A DNA stretch of 64,000 nucleotides, taken from a virus. A model generated the notes under the pieces. That model saw only the letters and a program-made list of their open reading frames with translations, ran no database searches and was not told the origin of the DNA. Both the position numbers and the translations under genes were made by a program. This document shows, piece after piece, positions 39,888 through 48,307 of the stretch; within the stretch, counting starts at the first letter, position 1; each line of letters begins with the position of its first letter. Where the stretch lies: positions 26,659 to 90,658 of the IMG/VR virus record IMGVR_UViG_3300008116_000014. One strand, 5' to 3'.

Positions 39888-40775
39888 TTATTCTTTAGAT
39901 TCGCTATTAGAAGGTTCCGTAACTTCTTCGGTTTCATTTTTAACATCTGTGACTACTTCCTTATCCTTTGGTTTTTCATTTTCAATAACAATTGGTTTAC
40001 CACTATCGTCTAAAAATGGACTAAATTCAACGATATAATCACCGTCTTGATCGACCAAATTACCATCTTTATCGATGAGCTGACCTTGTTCATTGATAAA
40101 TCTACCATTCTCATTAATTAATCTTCCTTTTTCATCAACTAGTTTACCGTCTTTATTGATTAGTCTTAATTTACTGTCAATAAACTTATATTGTTTTAAG
40201 AACTTATTTTCTGGTAGTTTTTCTTCATAATTATCATCCAAACCATAAAGCATATTTGCTAAATTTTGAGCTGCCAATATAGCCACTGAGTCTGTTGATC
40301 TATTGTTATAGTCCTCATAACTCTTAAAATATGGCTCTTTAGTATCATTATACACCGTACAGGCTGAAACTAAGTAGTTAAATCTAGCATTATCGGCCTG
40401 GCCTTCGGCAGTATGGGTATCAAGATTAGTTTTGACACTAATCAATTCTCTAAGTTCTTCTCGTGTTTTTTTCATACTAAGAGCTATATCTCTGGCACTA
40501 TTTAGTGATATGCCGCCCTTAGCCAATTTACGTTCACCATCTAATATTTCTGATTGAAGTTCTGTAAATTTAGCCTGTTTAACTCCATCCCACAATCCTT
40601 GTTCAATCAATAAATCATCTAATTTAGCTCTTACTACAGCTTTGGATTTTAAAGCTTCACTAAAACTTTGATTATAAACTTTAGTAGCTTCTTTTTGATC
40701 CTGTAATGATGGAGATCTTACTAAGATTTCTCTTTCTTTTCCGTCAATTGTTATCTTAAATGTTTTAGTTTTCAT
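39888..40775 (-). CDS. Tail assembly chaperone-like protein with DG heptad repeats
   Basis: A 295-residue protein upstream of the tape measure, where tail assembly chaperones are found. The N-terminus (FKITIDGKEREILVRSPSLQDQ) fits such a protein. At about 205-255 there is a run of six 7-residue repeats of the form [KR]-L-[IV]-[ND]-x-x-G (for example KLVDEKG, RLINENG, QLIDKDG). The tail is acidic and Lys/Glu-rich. It overlaps the 97-residue gene upstream by four bases (ATGA). I see no obvious slippery site, so a frameshift product is not claimed. Confidence 0.6.
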   Translation of the reverse strand: MKTKTFKITIDGKEREILVRSPSLQDQKEATKVYNQSFSEALKSKAVVRAKLDDLLIEQGLWDGVKQAKFTELQSEILDGERKLAKGGISLNSARDIALSMKKTREELRELISVKTNLDTHTAEGQADNARFNYLVSACTVYNDTKEPYFKSYEDYNNRSTDSVAILAAQNLANMLYGLDDNYEEKLPENKFLKQYKFIDSKLRLINKDGKLVDEKGRLINENGRFINEQGQLIDKDGNLVDQDGDYIVEFSPFLDDSGKPIVIENEKPKDKEVVTDVKNETEEVTEPSNSESKE

Positions 40776-41065
40776 AGTTCGTCCTCTTTTCTATAAGTAT
40801 TAAATCTATATTTATATGTAATCTTACCGTGATTTTTAGCAAGATCGGCTAGCGTTTTTCTTAGTTGATTATTGCCATTATTTAGGATCTGATTTCTAAC
40901 CATATCCCACCTATCTAAAAAATCTAACTCTTTTTCAGTTAGATCTTTTTCGTCTTTATCGTGACCCCATAGGTATCCAAAAGATTTTTCAAATTCATAA
41001 AGTGCTCCTATCATAGTTGTCTGAAATCTTTTAGTCAATAGATTTTTTGTATATAAATCATCCAT
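40772..41065 (-). CDS. Small tail-module protein of unknown function
   Basis: A 97-residue helical, charged protein between the 348-residue tail gene and the chaperone-like gene, in the same operon with overlap of four bases to the latter. It begins MDDLYTKNLLTKRFQTT. In siphophages the two genes before the tape measure are usually the assembly chaperones, so this may be one of the pair. No family recognised. Confidence 0.6.
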   Translation of the reverse strand: MDDLYTKNLLTKRFQTTMIGALYEFEKSFGYLWGHDKDEKDLTEKELDFLDRWDMVRNQILNNGNNQLRKTLADLAKNHGKITYKYRFNTYRKEDEL

Positions 41066-41068
41066 AAA

Positions 41069-42115
41069 TTATTTCCTATTTTTAAATTGTTCGTTTGATA
41101 ATACTGTTAAATCTCTTTGAGTATCCGGTAATTGAGTTACGTCTATTGTTCCTTCTGATTGTTTAATTACAGATTCTCTTTCTCTTATTATATGTCTGGA
41201 TGAATTTTCATTCAAGTCATAAATACTATTAGCCTCTTCTTGTGAATTTGCCATTATAAAGACCTCTCCAGCTTTATTTAATTTTTTCCCCTCTAATAGT
41301 TTTTCTGTTCTATTCTTATTTCTGGTCTTTTCGTTTTCACGTTTTTGTACTACCATCCATCCATCAAACATATCGTCATCTTCTATAACAGAATCCGGAG
41401 GGCATTCTGGATGTTGATATGCGCTATCATACATTTTTGTTAGTACAACTAACGTTTTTTGTTCGTCTGTCCAGTTAACAACAGATTTATCAAATAAACT
41501 ATCATTATTAGCACTCCAATAATTACGCCAAATATCACTTCTAGCTATTTGTCTAAAAATTGAGATATCAATAGTATGTTCAGATATACTATTAGAAAGA
41601 TAATTTAATAAATTAGGATCTGTATCTTCTATACTCTTAAAAATTCTTTCATTGTTAATGTTATATAAACTATGAATTAGAATATATTGATTTTTAATAT
41701 ATTGACTATATCCACTAGCTGTATATTGGTCCAATGAATGTCTAATACCATATTGTGTATTAAAAGCTCTTTTAGTATTAGCTAATGTGCGTCTTAGTGT
41801 TTTTAATTTGGTAGGATTTAAAAAATTCTTAAAAATATCTACTTTAAGATCATCTATTTGTTTTTCTAGATTTTTAAGATTATCATCTCCACCATAATTC
41901 CATACTCCCATACTAACTAAACTATCTATGATATTGTCTTCAGTAATCCAATCATTAAATTTATTATCCTCATATTCCTGTTCAGCATAAAGTTCCGCTT
42001 CATATTTTATGTTTATATCAGGATATACTAGTTTATATTTAGTATTATTGTAAACAAATAAATAAAATCCAGATAGTATTCTGGATAGATATATTTGAAG
42101 CGTTCTTTGATCCAT
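41069..42115 (-). CDS. Tail-module protein of unknown function
   Basis: A 348-residue mostly helical protein following the tail tube gene. It contains a long central coiled-coil-like stretch (LKNLEKQIDDLKVDIFKNFL) and an Asp/Glu-rich part with DDDMFDGWMVVQKRE, then a charged tail. Such proteins between tube and tape measure are often chaperones that help form the tube-tape complex. The family is unknown to me. No Shine-Dalgarno site of good spacing is seen; GGGGA is only two bases from the ATG. Confidence 0.6.
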   Translation of the reverse strand: MDQRTLQIYLSRILSGFYLFVYNNTKYKLVYPDINIKYEAELYAEQEYEDNKFNDWITEDNIIDSLVSMGVWNYGGDDNLKNLEKQIDDLKVDIFKNFLNPTKLKTLRRTLANTKRAFNTQYGIRHSLDQYTASGYSQYIKNQYILIHSLYNINNERIFKSIEDTDPNLLNYLSNSISEHTIDISIFRQIARSDIWRNYWSANNDSLFDKSVVNWTDEQKTLVVLTKMYDSAYQHPECPPDSVIEDDDMFDGWMVVQKRENEKTRNKNRTEKLLEGKKLNKAGEVFIMANSQEEANSIYDLNENSSRHIIRERESVIKQSEGTIDVTQLPDTQRDLTVLSNEQFKNRK

Positions 42116-42172
42116 AGTCCCCGATAATATCCATCGTCTTTTGTCTCAATCGAAACCAATCTAGTACTATTA

Positions 42173-43273
42173 CTAGACTGGTGTGTAGGTACTATTAGCA
42201 AGTTGGCTATAGAAATTACCACCACTATGAGCAACTACGAAATCGTTAAATGTACTATAACTATATGTTACACTAACATTACCACCGCCAGTATCGCCAC
42301 CAGTATAGTTAACACTAGTAAGTTTATTCTTGGTACCAAGATAAATTCTTGTACCTTCGCAGGTTTCTAGGAAGATAGTTTGATCTAGTAGATTGTGTCT
42401 ACCAGAGCATTGTGGAAGACTTGGACTTGCTACAGTAGTACCAGTTAAGCCAGCGTAATAGCCGCTTTCTGTAGCATTAATACCATCGCCACTAACTGCA
42501 ACAACCTCAAATTCGCAAGTTACTTCTACGGGAAATGTTACGAATCTGTGATATGGAGCAAAAGTACCGAGTTCTTGGATAGCATCACGGCCAAAATCAC
42601 AACTTACTGTGATATTTTGGAAATGTACCGCAAAACCACTACCATTACCAATAGCTTCATTTGTCCCACTACTACTAATGCCAGGAATTTGTGTTGGAAA
42701 ACGACAATTAGCCATGCTTAAGAATTGTCTACGAGCAACACCTTGAGCAGCGATTGGGGCATCGGTATTATTGAAAGCTCCAGTAACAGTACCACCCCAT
42801 ACCTTATTATTACCAACCAAGGTCACATCTTCTGTAAAATTACCATCAACCGGGAATGTGTAACTAACACTACTAACATACATACCAGAACATGTTACTG
42901 CACTAAAGGAATTACCACTAGCTGATGTATTGGTATCACTATAAATTGCTAGTCTCATGTCAGTACGAGCATTTTGACGGCCAGGAATTGTTGGATTAAC
43001 AGCAGTTAAGCCTGTGCCTACACTTGTGCCTGTTTCTGTTGCTAGCACATATAGTAGTGGATAACCATCAAGCACCTTATTGAGAGTTACTTCAATATCT
43101 GGTACATTTTCAACGTTTTGATAAATGGCCAATTGACCCATTTCGAATACTTGTTCTAGATTAAAGTTTGTTGTTACTCCAACAGTTTGTAATCCATGAA
43201 CTGCTGTCATACTACTAGCAGCTGGGCCTAGTTGTACCTGTTGGATTGCATAATAAATACGATTATTGGCCAT
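42173..43273 (-). CDS. Major tail tube protein
   Basis: A 366-residue beta-rich protein with NRIYYAIQQVQLGPAASS at the start and VFEMGQLAIYQNVENVPDIE (about 44-63), VTLNKVLDGYPLLY and VSSVSYTFPVDGNFTEDV, the pattern of phage tail tube proteins. It polymerises into the tail tube. It is the only tube-like gene between neck and tape measure and there is no sheath gene. It has its own promoter (43337-43365), GGAG before the ATG, and codon use of a strongly expressed gene, more like that of the capsid gene than its neighbours. Confidence 0.85.
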   Translation of the reverse strand: MANNRIYYAIQQVQLGPAASSMTAVHGLQTVGVTTNFNLEQVFEMGQLAIYQNVENVPDIEVTLNKVLDGYPLLYVLATETGTSVGTGLTAVNPTIPGRQNARTDMRLAIYSDTNTSASGNSFSAVTCSGMYVSSVSYTFPVDGNFTEDVTLVGNNKVWGGTVTGAFNNTDAPIAAQGVARRQFLSMANCRFPTQIPGISSSGTNEAIGNGSGFAVHFQNITVSCDFGRDAIQELGTFAPYHRFVTFPVEVTCEFEVVAVSGDGINATESGYYAGLTGTTVASPSLPQCSGRHNLLDQTIFLETCEGTRIYLGTKNKLTSVNYTGGDTGGGNVSVTYSYSTFNDFVVAHSGGNFYSQLANSTYTPV

Positions 43274-43336
43274 AATTAATCTCCACTAAGAGTAGATTTG
43301 AAAGTTTATTGTATTGTGCTTTGTTAGACCTATGAT

Positions 43337-43365
43337 CTTATATACACAAAAAAAAGTAAAATCAA
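43337..43365 (-). promoter_or_regulatory. Promoter for tail tube gene
   Basis: On the minus strand TTGATT (43360-43365), a 17-base spacer with a T run, and TATAAG (43337-43342). The -35 box overlaps the stop codon of the upstream gene. The -10 context GTGTATATAAG is similar to GTGTATAAT downstream of the capsid gene. Confidence 0.65.
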
Positions 43366-44315
43366 GTTGAAATTATCTCCAAAGTGGCCCGAACCATGCC
43401 TTGATGTAAATTAGGAACAGGAGAATCTATTTCAAATAGGCTAATATTCTTAATAAAACATTTTCTCCAAGGGTAGGTTGATACTATATCTGGATACATT
43501 ATCATATTATTTTTGATATCTCCATTATAATCTAATGGATAATTATCATTTTGAGCTAATTCATTAGTATCAAACAGTTGTAATGTAGCGTCTTGTTGTA
43601 GTCTTAATATATCAAGTAGCTTATTACGATCATTTTTATTTTCGGCTAATATATAAAAAGCAATATCTTGTTCTAACCATAGTAAACTATTTCCTATTTC
43701 ATAGGGTCGTGATCGTGATCGTGATAGAGGTTCAATAATTATGCAAGGCATTTGTATTCTATGATGGCCACCTATTGACCACTCACCATCGTCATTTAAT
43801 TTAATGTCTGCATTAGATGTATTAAGAGAACTATATTGAAGAACATTAAACCAAGGACTTTCACTTGATCTATGAGTTTGCACAAACCTATAACTATAAT
43901 TTAAATTGACATTTGAAGCTATGTTTATCGGGGTATTAAATATAATTCTACCCAATGGATAATTAATACTAAAATTATCAGATTTATTTATAGTATTAGA
44001 GCCAACAACAACACTAGAAATTGGTAGTGGACTAGAACTATTAAATGTAATGTCTGTTTCCCATACCCAGTCTTTTCGTATACCCTGCCAAACTCTACCA
44101 TCTTGATATGATGGATCATGTACGGGTAATAGTTTAGAGTGTTGATTTATACCATATAAGGTACTAGTATTAATACTAGCATCAAACCAGCCGCCTATAT
44201 TTAAAAACGCCCAATCGAGATACATCTTAAAATTTGCTTCTAGTATATTTAGAAGCAAGTCCTGAGAAATACTATTTACTCCCTTGAATACAATATTATG
44301 TTCGCAATTAGTCAT
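43362..44315 (-). CDS. Neck/tail completion protein candidate
   Basis: A 317-residue beta-rich protein in the neck module between the gp10-like gene and the tail tube. Segments such as SWGV-like strands are absent, but QHSKLLPVHDP, NYPLGRIIFNTPI and VNLNYSYRFVQTHR suggest a tail completion or terminator protein. Its start overlaps the stop of the upstream gene by four bases. The assignment rests on gene order. Confidence 0.5.
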   Translation of the reverse strand: MTNCEHNIVFKGVNSISQDLLLNILEANFKMYLDWAFLNIGGWFDASINTSTLYGINQHSKLLPVHDPSYQDGRVWQGIRKDWVWETDITFNSSSPLPISSVVVGSNTINKSDNFSINYPLGRIIFNTPINIASNVNLNYSYRFVQTHRSSESPWFNVLQYSSLNTSNADIKLNDDGEWSIGGHHRIQMPCIIIEPLSRSRSRPYEIGNSLLWLEQDIAFYILAENKNDRNKLLDILRLQQDATLQLFDTNELAQNDNYPLDYNGDIKNNMIMYPDIVSTYPWRKCFIKNISLFEIDSPVPNLHQGMVRATLEIIST

Positions 44316-44950
44316 GATATAAATACCTTATCTAATAAAGCATATATTTGATTTTCATTATTATCTATAGCTCTTGTGATCCAGTTGTTTGTTATCGTTC
44401 CAGAAAATTCTGATGGAACTTTCCACGATTTATTAGACATTCTCATAATAGCGTTTCCAGTACGAGATGCTTTATTAGGACCAAATTCAACCTGTTGTTT
44501 ACGCACTAAAATTTTATTTCCTTCTAATAATAACCATTCTAACCAAGGCAGACTATATCCTCTTAAATTATCTATAACTAGCGCATCATTCGATGACAAT
44601 ACGTCTGCATAGTCGCTTCGTATTAATGAAACACTAAAAGATGCTTTGATTCTATCATTTGAAATTTTTGGACCATTATATTCGATCTTAATATTAGTTG
44701 ACCATATATTAATAATATTCACTAAAGAACTTGATGGATCAGGAATACCTAGTTCAAATTGAAGTTGCCCTCCGATTAAGGAATTATATTCTGGAGTATT
44801 TTGTATTATAGATTTTATATTACTGGGTAATATTTTGCGTAGTTCATTTAAAGATGTTTTAAGATAATTATCTATCTCAGGAACTAATGCTTGTAGAATT
44901 TTAGCACTAATTTGTTTATCTGTTTCTATGAGTTTAAGATCAAATTGCAT
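44312..44950 (-). CDS. Neck protein (HK97 gp10-like)
   Basis: A 212-residue protein with KSWKVPSEFSGTITNNWITR at about 170-189, a C-terminal pattern seen in tail-completion/neck proteins of many siphophages, and PWLEWLLLEGNK before it. The N-terminal half is helical. It lies in a run of overlapping neck genes (four-base overlap to the next one; ATG overlaps the end of the previous gene). Confidence 0.65.
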   Translation of the reverse strand: MQFDLKLIETDKQISAKILQALVPEIDNYLKTSLNELRKILPSNIKSIIQNTPEYNSLIGGQLQFELGIPDPSSSLVNIINIWSTNIKIEYNGPKISNDRIKASFSVSLIRSDYADVLSSNDALVIDNLRGYSLPWLEWLLLEGNKILVRKQQVEFGPNKASRTGNAIMRMSNKSWKVPSEFSGTITNNWITRAIDNNENQIYALLDKVFIS

Positions 44951-45540
44951 TATAGACCACTTGGGGTTGGCGTCGGAGTCGGAGTTGGGGTTGGGGTTGG
45001 AGTTAGTGTGACTGGTACTTTATTACTTGAGCCAGTAAGTTCCCACATACAAAATAAGTAGTTATTATCACCCAAACCAGCAGGGTTGGGTTCTCCATAT
45101 AGTCTAAAAACTGGATTAGATCCAGTGCTATCATAAATTACAGTCATATCCTTACACTGTCGTATATCTGATAAATAAGTTTTATCACAAATAGTTTGTA
45201 TAAAACCATTAGGATTATTAATTTGAGGAGGGGGGTTGATCCATTTTTTATAATCCCATATAACAGCTAAATATCCAGTAGTAATTTTTTCAATTCCATA
45301 TGACCCAACACCATTGCAATATGGACATATTTTTCCTAACACAAATGGTACTGGACCACCACTTTTATATTTACCAGATGATTTTTTTAAACTAACATCA
45401 TATATACAATTTGGACAAACATTCAGATTTGTGGTACCAAAATTAAAATCACATCTGGTAGCTAAGCCAGTACTAGCTAGAATTGAATCAATATGGTTAT
45501 TATAAACTTTTTTAAGGGCTGAGAAATCAGGATATACCAT
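44950..45540 (-). CDS. Head closure/neck protein with zinc motif and TP-repeat tail
   Basis: A 196-residue protein with CPNC at about 42-45 and CPYC at about 73-76, two CxxC pairs likely to bind one zinc ion, followed by GVGSYGIEKI. This layout is common in small phage head-tail connector proteins. It ends with an odd low-complexity tail of alternating Thr and Pro (about 15 residues) before SGL, like the mucin-like protein at 20542. Start ATG 45540 follows the adaptor gene by eight bases. Confidence 0.65.
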   Translation of the reverse strand: MVYPDFSALKKVYNNHIDSILASTGLATRCDFNFGTTNLNVCPNCIYDVSLKKSSGKYKSGGPVPFVLGKICPYCNGVGSYGIEKITTGYLAVIWDYKKWINPPPQINNPNGFIQTICDKTYLSDIRQCKDMTVIYDSTGSNPVFRLYGEPNPAGLGDNNYLFCMWELTGSSNKVPVTLTPTPTPTPTPTPTPSGL

Positions 45541-45548
45541 AAATTATC

Positions 45549-46073
45549 TCACGAATAAAAGTCATTATTACCAACATTTCTAAATGGACCAACATTAAGA
45601 TAACGAGGATCATATCTATTATTAACGAATGGACTAAGCACAGCAGCAAAAGCACTAGCATTTCTAACATCCCAATGACTCGTTAATTCATCATATACTG
45701 CGCAGGAACCTCTATCTAAAATAGCCTGCCACCCCGTTAATGATCCACCAATATCTAAACTAGCGGCCCCTAGCGAGGTTCTAATACCCTCTAATGCTGC
45801 TTTGGTTCTTAAATTACCTTGATCAACTATGCATGCTGCTTTCAAGCAACACATGCTGATAAAAATACTATCATTATTTATTGTCGGATCTGGAGTAATA
45901 TTTATTCCCACAACATCAATAGTATAAGAATATTCAACATTAATATCAAATTGTACATATTTACCAGCAACTACTAAAACTTGTGCTAATCTTTCATCAC
46001 TAAAATCATAAGGAGTATCTAGATCATTAATAAGAACCCTTGTGGTAATAACCATTTCATCTTGCCACGCCAT
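45549..46073 (-). CDS. Head-tail adaptor protein
   Basis: A 174-residue helical protein just downstream of the capsid gene: MVITTRVLINDLDTPYDFSD, LAQVLVVAGKYV and SMCCLKAACIVDQGNLR fit gp6/gp15-type adaptors that bind the portal ring. AAAGGA lies before the ATG. It is the first gene after the capsid terminator and has its own possible promoter at 46113. Confidence 0.65.
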   Translation of the reverse strand: MAWQDEMVITTRVLINDLDTPYDFSDERLAQVLVVAGKYVQFDINVEYSYTIDVVGINITPDPTINNDSIFISMCCLKAACIVDQGNLRTKAALEGIRTSLGAASLDIGGSLTGWQAILDRGSCAVYDELTSHWDVRNASAFAAVLSPFVNNRYDPRYLNVGPFRNVGNNDFYS

Positions 46074-46112
46074 AAATAGGTCCTTTCAGATATTTAAAAG
46101 AGGGTACAGTAT

Positions 46113-46118
46113 ATTATA
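46113..46118 (-). promoter_or_regulatory. Possible promoter (-10 box) for neck genes
   Basis: TATAAT on the minus strand in the context GTGTATAATATAC, 40 bases before the adaptor ATG. No good -35 hexamer is seen at 16-18 bases, since the capsid terminator lies there. It may need an activator or the phage sigma factor. Confidence 0.4.
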
Positions 46119-46123
46119 CACCT

Positions 46124-46156
46124 AAAAAAAAAGGCCGGCACAAGGCCAGCCTTTTT
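46124..46156 (-). terminator. Strong terminator after capsid gene
   Basis: AAGGC-N-GGC pairs with GCC-N-GCCTT around a five-base loop (46131-46153), followed on the minus strand by nine T. It can also act on the plus strand because of the T run on the other side. It would limit transcription past the capsid gene. Confidence 0.85.
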
Positions 46157-46182
46157 CTTAAAGTAACATTAATCTTCTCAGA

Positions 46183-47211
46183 TTAGAGAGCGCCAAGTAG
46201 TACTCTGCGGTTGTCTAGAACAGCAAAGCCTTGTTCTGCCCAGCCATAGAAGCCGGCTCTTTTCTGACGATGTAGTGTATCATCTTCAAAGATTTGAACT
46301 TCTTGACGAACTGGCATAATGAAACTGTCTCTCTTGCGAAGATCAAGACCAACAACAATTTCAACCTTGTCGTTATTACTGTCACCACCAGCATTTTGTG
46401 GTAATGTGCCACTAAGAACGTTACTATAGAATAGTTGATATTGTTGACCTTCACCGAGCTCGTCTCTATCATGAAGATTAACACTGAAAACGCGATTAAC
46501 ACTGCCATCAGCGGCTGTATAGATTTCGCGACGAGTAACTTCGTCGATTTGATCTAGACCCCAGTTGCGAATGTCTTCCATTGCCTCTGGACTAACATAA
46601 AGATCTGTTAGCATACCACGATTGTTACTAGCACTGTTACCACCGCCGTTTCTGCGCATTACTGTCTTCATAAGAGAAACTAGTCTCTTGCTGAACTGAC
46701 CAGCACTGGCATCAGCGTCGTAAACAACGATGTTACGATCAACACCAGCAGCAAGTAGAGTATGCCAGCCGTCATCATTCATTTTCTTAACAAATTGAGC
46801 TTCGAGAACTTCCATAGCACGACCAACAACGTCCCAACGGGCGTCACGAGCATACTTTAGAAGATAATCGATACTGGCACCAATGTCATAGGTTGGAACC
46901 ATAACATAGTCGCCTTCAACGTGCTTCTGTGGAATATAACCATGATTAGGAATGGTATAAGCCACAAAGTCTTTTTCAGTACCTGGAGCAAGGAAGTCTA
47001 GTGGGAACTCTGGAGTGGCACTTTGAGCTAATTGAATTGGCTCGAAAATGTCATCAAGAATATTACCACTAAGTACGCCTTGACGAAGAGGAAGTTCTAG
47101 AGCCTTTGCAAATTCATGATTAGCAGCTAAAGCTTCTTCTTTGTGTAACGAACCAGACTTAACAAGAAGATTTGTTAGTTCTGGAGTAGGATCAAATTTT
47201 CTATTGGCCAT
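46183..47211 (-). CDS. Major capsid protein (HK97 fold)
   Basis: A 342-residue capsid protein starting MANRKFDPTPELTNLL. Motifs of the HK97 type include DIFEPIQLAQSATPEFPLDF (about 55-74), TDLYVSPEAMEDIRNWGLDQ (about 207-226) and the C-terminal QKRAGFYGWAEQGFAVLDNR. I place the start at 47211 because AAGGGAG is six bases upstream; a TTG start at 47229 would add six residues only. Codon use is that of a highly expressed gene. It follows the decoration protein and ends before a strong terminator. Confidence 0.93.
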   Translation of the reverse strand: MANRKFDPTPELTNLLVKSGSLHKEEALAANHEFAKALELPLRQGVLSGNILDDIFEPIQLAQSATPEFPLDFLAPGTEKDFVAYTIPNHGYIPQKHVEGDYVMVPTYDIGASIDYLLKYARDARWDVVGRAMEVLEAQFVKKMNDDGWHTLLAAGVDRNIVVYDADASAGQFSKRLVSLMKTVMRRNGGGNSASNNRGMLTDLYVSPEAMEDIRNWGLDQIDEVTRREIYTAADGSVNRVFSVNLHDRDELGEGQQYQLFYSNVLSGTLPQNAGGDSNNDKVEIVVGLDLRKRDSFIMPVRQEVQIFEDDTLHRQKRAGFYGWAEQGFAVLDNRRVLLGAL

Positions 47212-47225
47212 GTTTTTCTCCCTTA

Positions 47226-47702
47226 TCAAGTTATATTAATGTCTACTTTGATGTAACCATCGGCATCTAGAACACTTAGGAAACGACCAACCTTAACACC
47301 AGATGATGTGGCACCAGCTGTGCTAACATTGGTTAGTTTGCCATTAACACCAAAGTAAGCATCTTGACCCACTGTTGGTGCTACGCCAGAAACAACCATA
47401 TTTGTTGTTACTTGACCTTGGCGTAATAGTGTTACTTTACTACCAGTTTGTACTTCATCACGATGCCAGTTGGTGTGTTGTCTTGTTAGATCAAGAGTAA
47501 CAACATCATTGAGCAATAGCCCAGCAGGAATTTTGCCAGATGGACTAGCAACTGTTGCTGTGACTACAGCACCGGAATCGTCCATAGCAATGCCGCTTCC
47601 GCCGGTGCTATGAACAGCAATAACGCCACGCTCTGCACTGGCATCATTGCAGAAAAAAGAAATATCTGTGTAAGCTTCAATTCTATCTGATTTTAAAGCC
47701 AT
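47226..47702 (-). CDS. Capsid decoration protein
   Basis: A 158-residue Gly/Val/Thr-rich beta protein (GKIPAGLLLNDVVTLDLTRQ, GQDAYFGVNGKLTNV, KVGRFLSVLDADGYIKVDI) located between scaffold and capsid genes, the place and pattern of gpD-like decoration proteins. It likely binds the outside of the expanded capsid and stabilises it. Codon use is like the capsid gene. The short distance (15 bases) to the capsid start supports one transcript. Confidence 0.75.
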   Translation of the reverse strand: MALKSDRIEAYTDISFFCNDASAERGVIAVHSTGGSGIAMDDSGAVVTATVASPSGKIPAGLLLNDVVTLDLTRQHTNWHRDEVQTGSKVTLLRQGQVTTNMVVSGVAPTVGQDAYFGVNGKLTNVSTAGATSSGVKVGRFLSVLDADGYIKVDINIT

Positions 47703-47704
47703 GT

Positions 47705-48307
47705 TTACTCTCCCTTATTTAGTTTTTTGCCTAATCTAATACAAACAAAGTCAACTAAGGCAGCTCTAGTACTTTGCGCTTCTGTTTCACTCTCACTACC
47801 AACACTAAGATCAATTTCTTGATCATCTGTTTCAACATTTTCTAAAGCTAGTGAAACATCTTCTTTTTCAGGAGCGGTTTCTTCTGCTTTGGAATCTTTT
47901 TTCATCTCTTCTTCATCTTTCTTGGGTGGCTTAACAGCAGCCACTAGAGCAGCAATACTTTCAAATGTGGCATCATCAAGACTTTCTAGCTTATCAACTG
48001 TGGCGCTAGCGAGTTCTTCTGATAATCCACCTTCTAGAAGAGAGGCCATTCTTTTCATCTTCTTTTCTTTCTTGGCCATTTCTTCTTCTTTCATTTTGTA
48101 GCCAGCTAAAACTTCATGTGTGGCTTCTAGTTCTGTTTGAATAGCTTCTAAAGCAGCTTTCATTTTCTTCATCTCTTCTTCTTTCTTACTCATTTCTTCT
48201 TGCATCTTTTTAGCTGCTTCGGCTTCTTGAGTATCAACAACAGTTGTAACTTCTGGTTCTGATACTGTGGTTACTTCTGATGTTGGGGCTGTGGATTCAA
48301 CACTCAT
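47705..48307 (-). CDS. Nested scaffold protein, internal start
   Basis: An in-frame ATG at 48307, with AAAGGAG six bases upstream, would give a 200-residue protein starting MSVESTAPTSEV. It is a coiled coil (AAKKMQEEMSKKEEEMKKMK and onward) with an acidic linker and a helical C-terminus that would bind the capsid protein. This is the lambda C/Nu3 type of arrangement, where the protease carries a scaffold end and the free scaffold is made in excess. The strong ribosome site within a coding region is the direct evidence. Confidence 0.75.
   Translation of the reverse strand: MSVESTAPTSEVTTVSEPEVTTVVDTQEAEAAKKMQEEMSKKEEEMKKMKAALEAIQTELEATHEVLAGYKMKEEEMAKKEKKMKRMASLLEGGLSEELASATVDKLESLDDATFESIAALVAAVKPPKKDEEEMKKDSKAEETAPEKEDVSLALENVETDDQEIDLSVGSESETEAQSTRAALVDFVCIRLGKKLNKGE

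Noticed and set aside
42173-46182. Tail sheath gene (myovirus)
   Set aside because: Only one tube-like gene lies between the neck and the tape measure, and no large sheath protein is present in the late operon.
47212-47229. Capsid start at TTG 47229
   Set aside because: ATG 47211 has AAGGGAG at good spacing, while the TTG start lies next to the preceding stop without a ribosome site.
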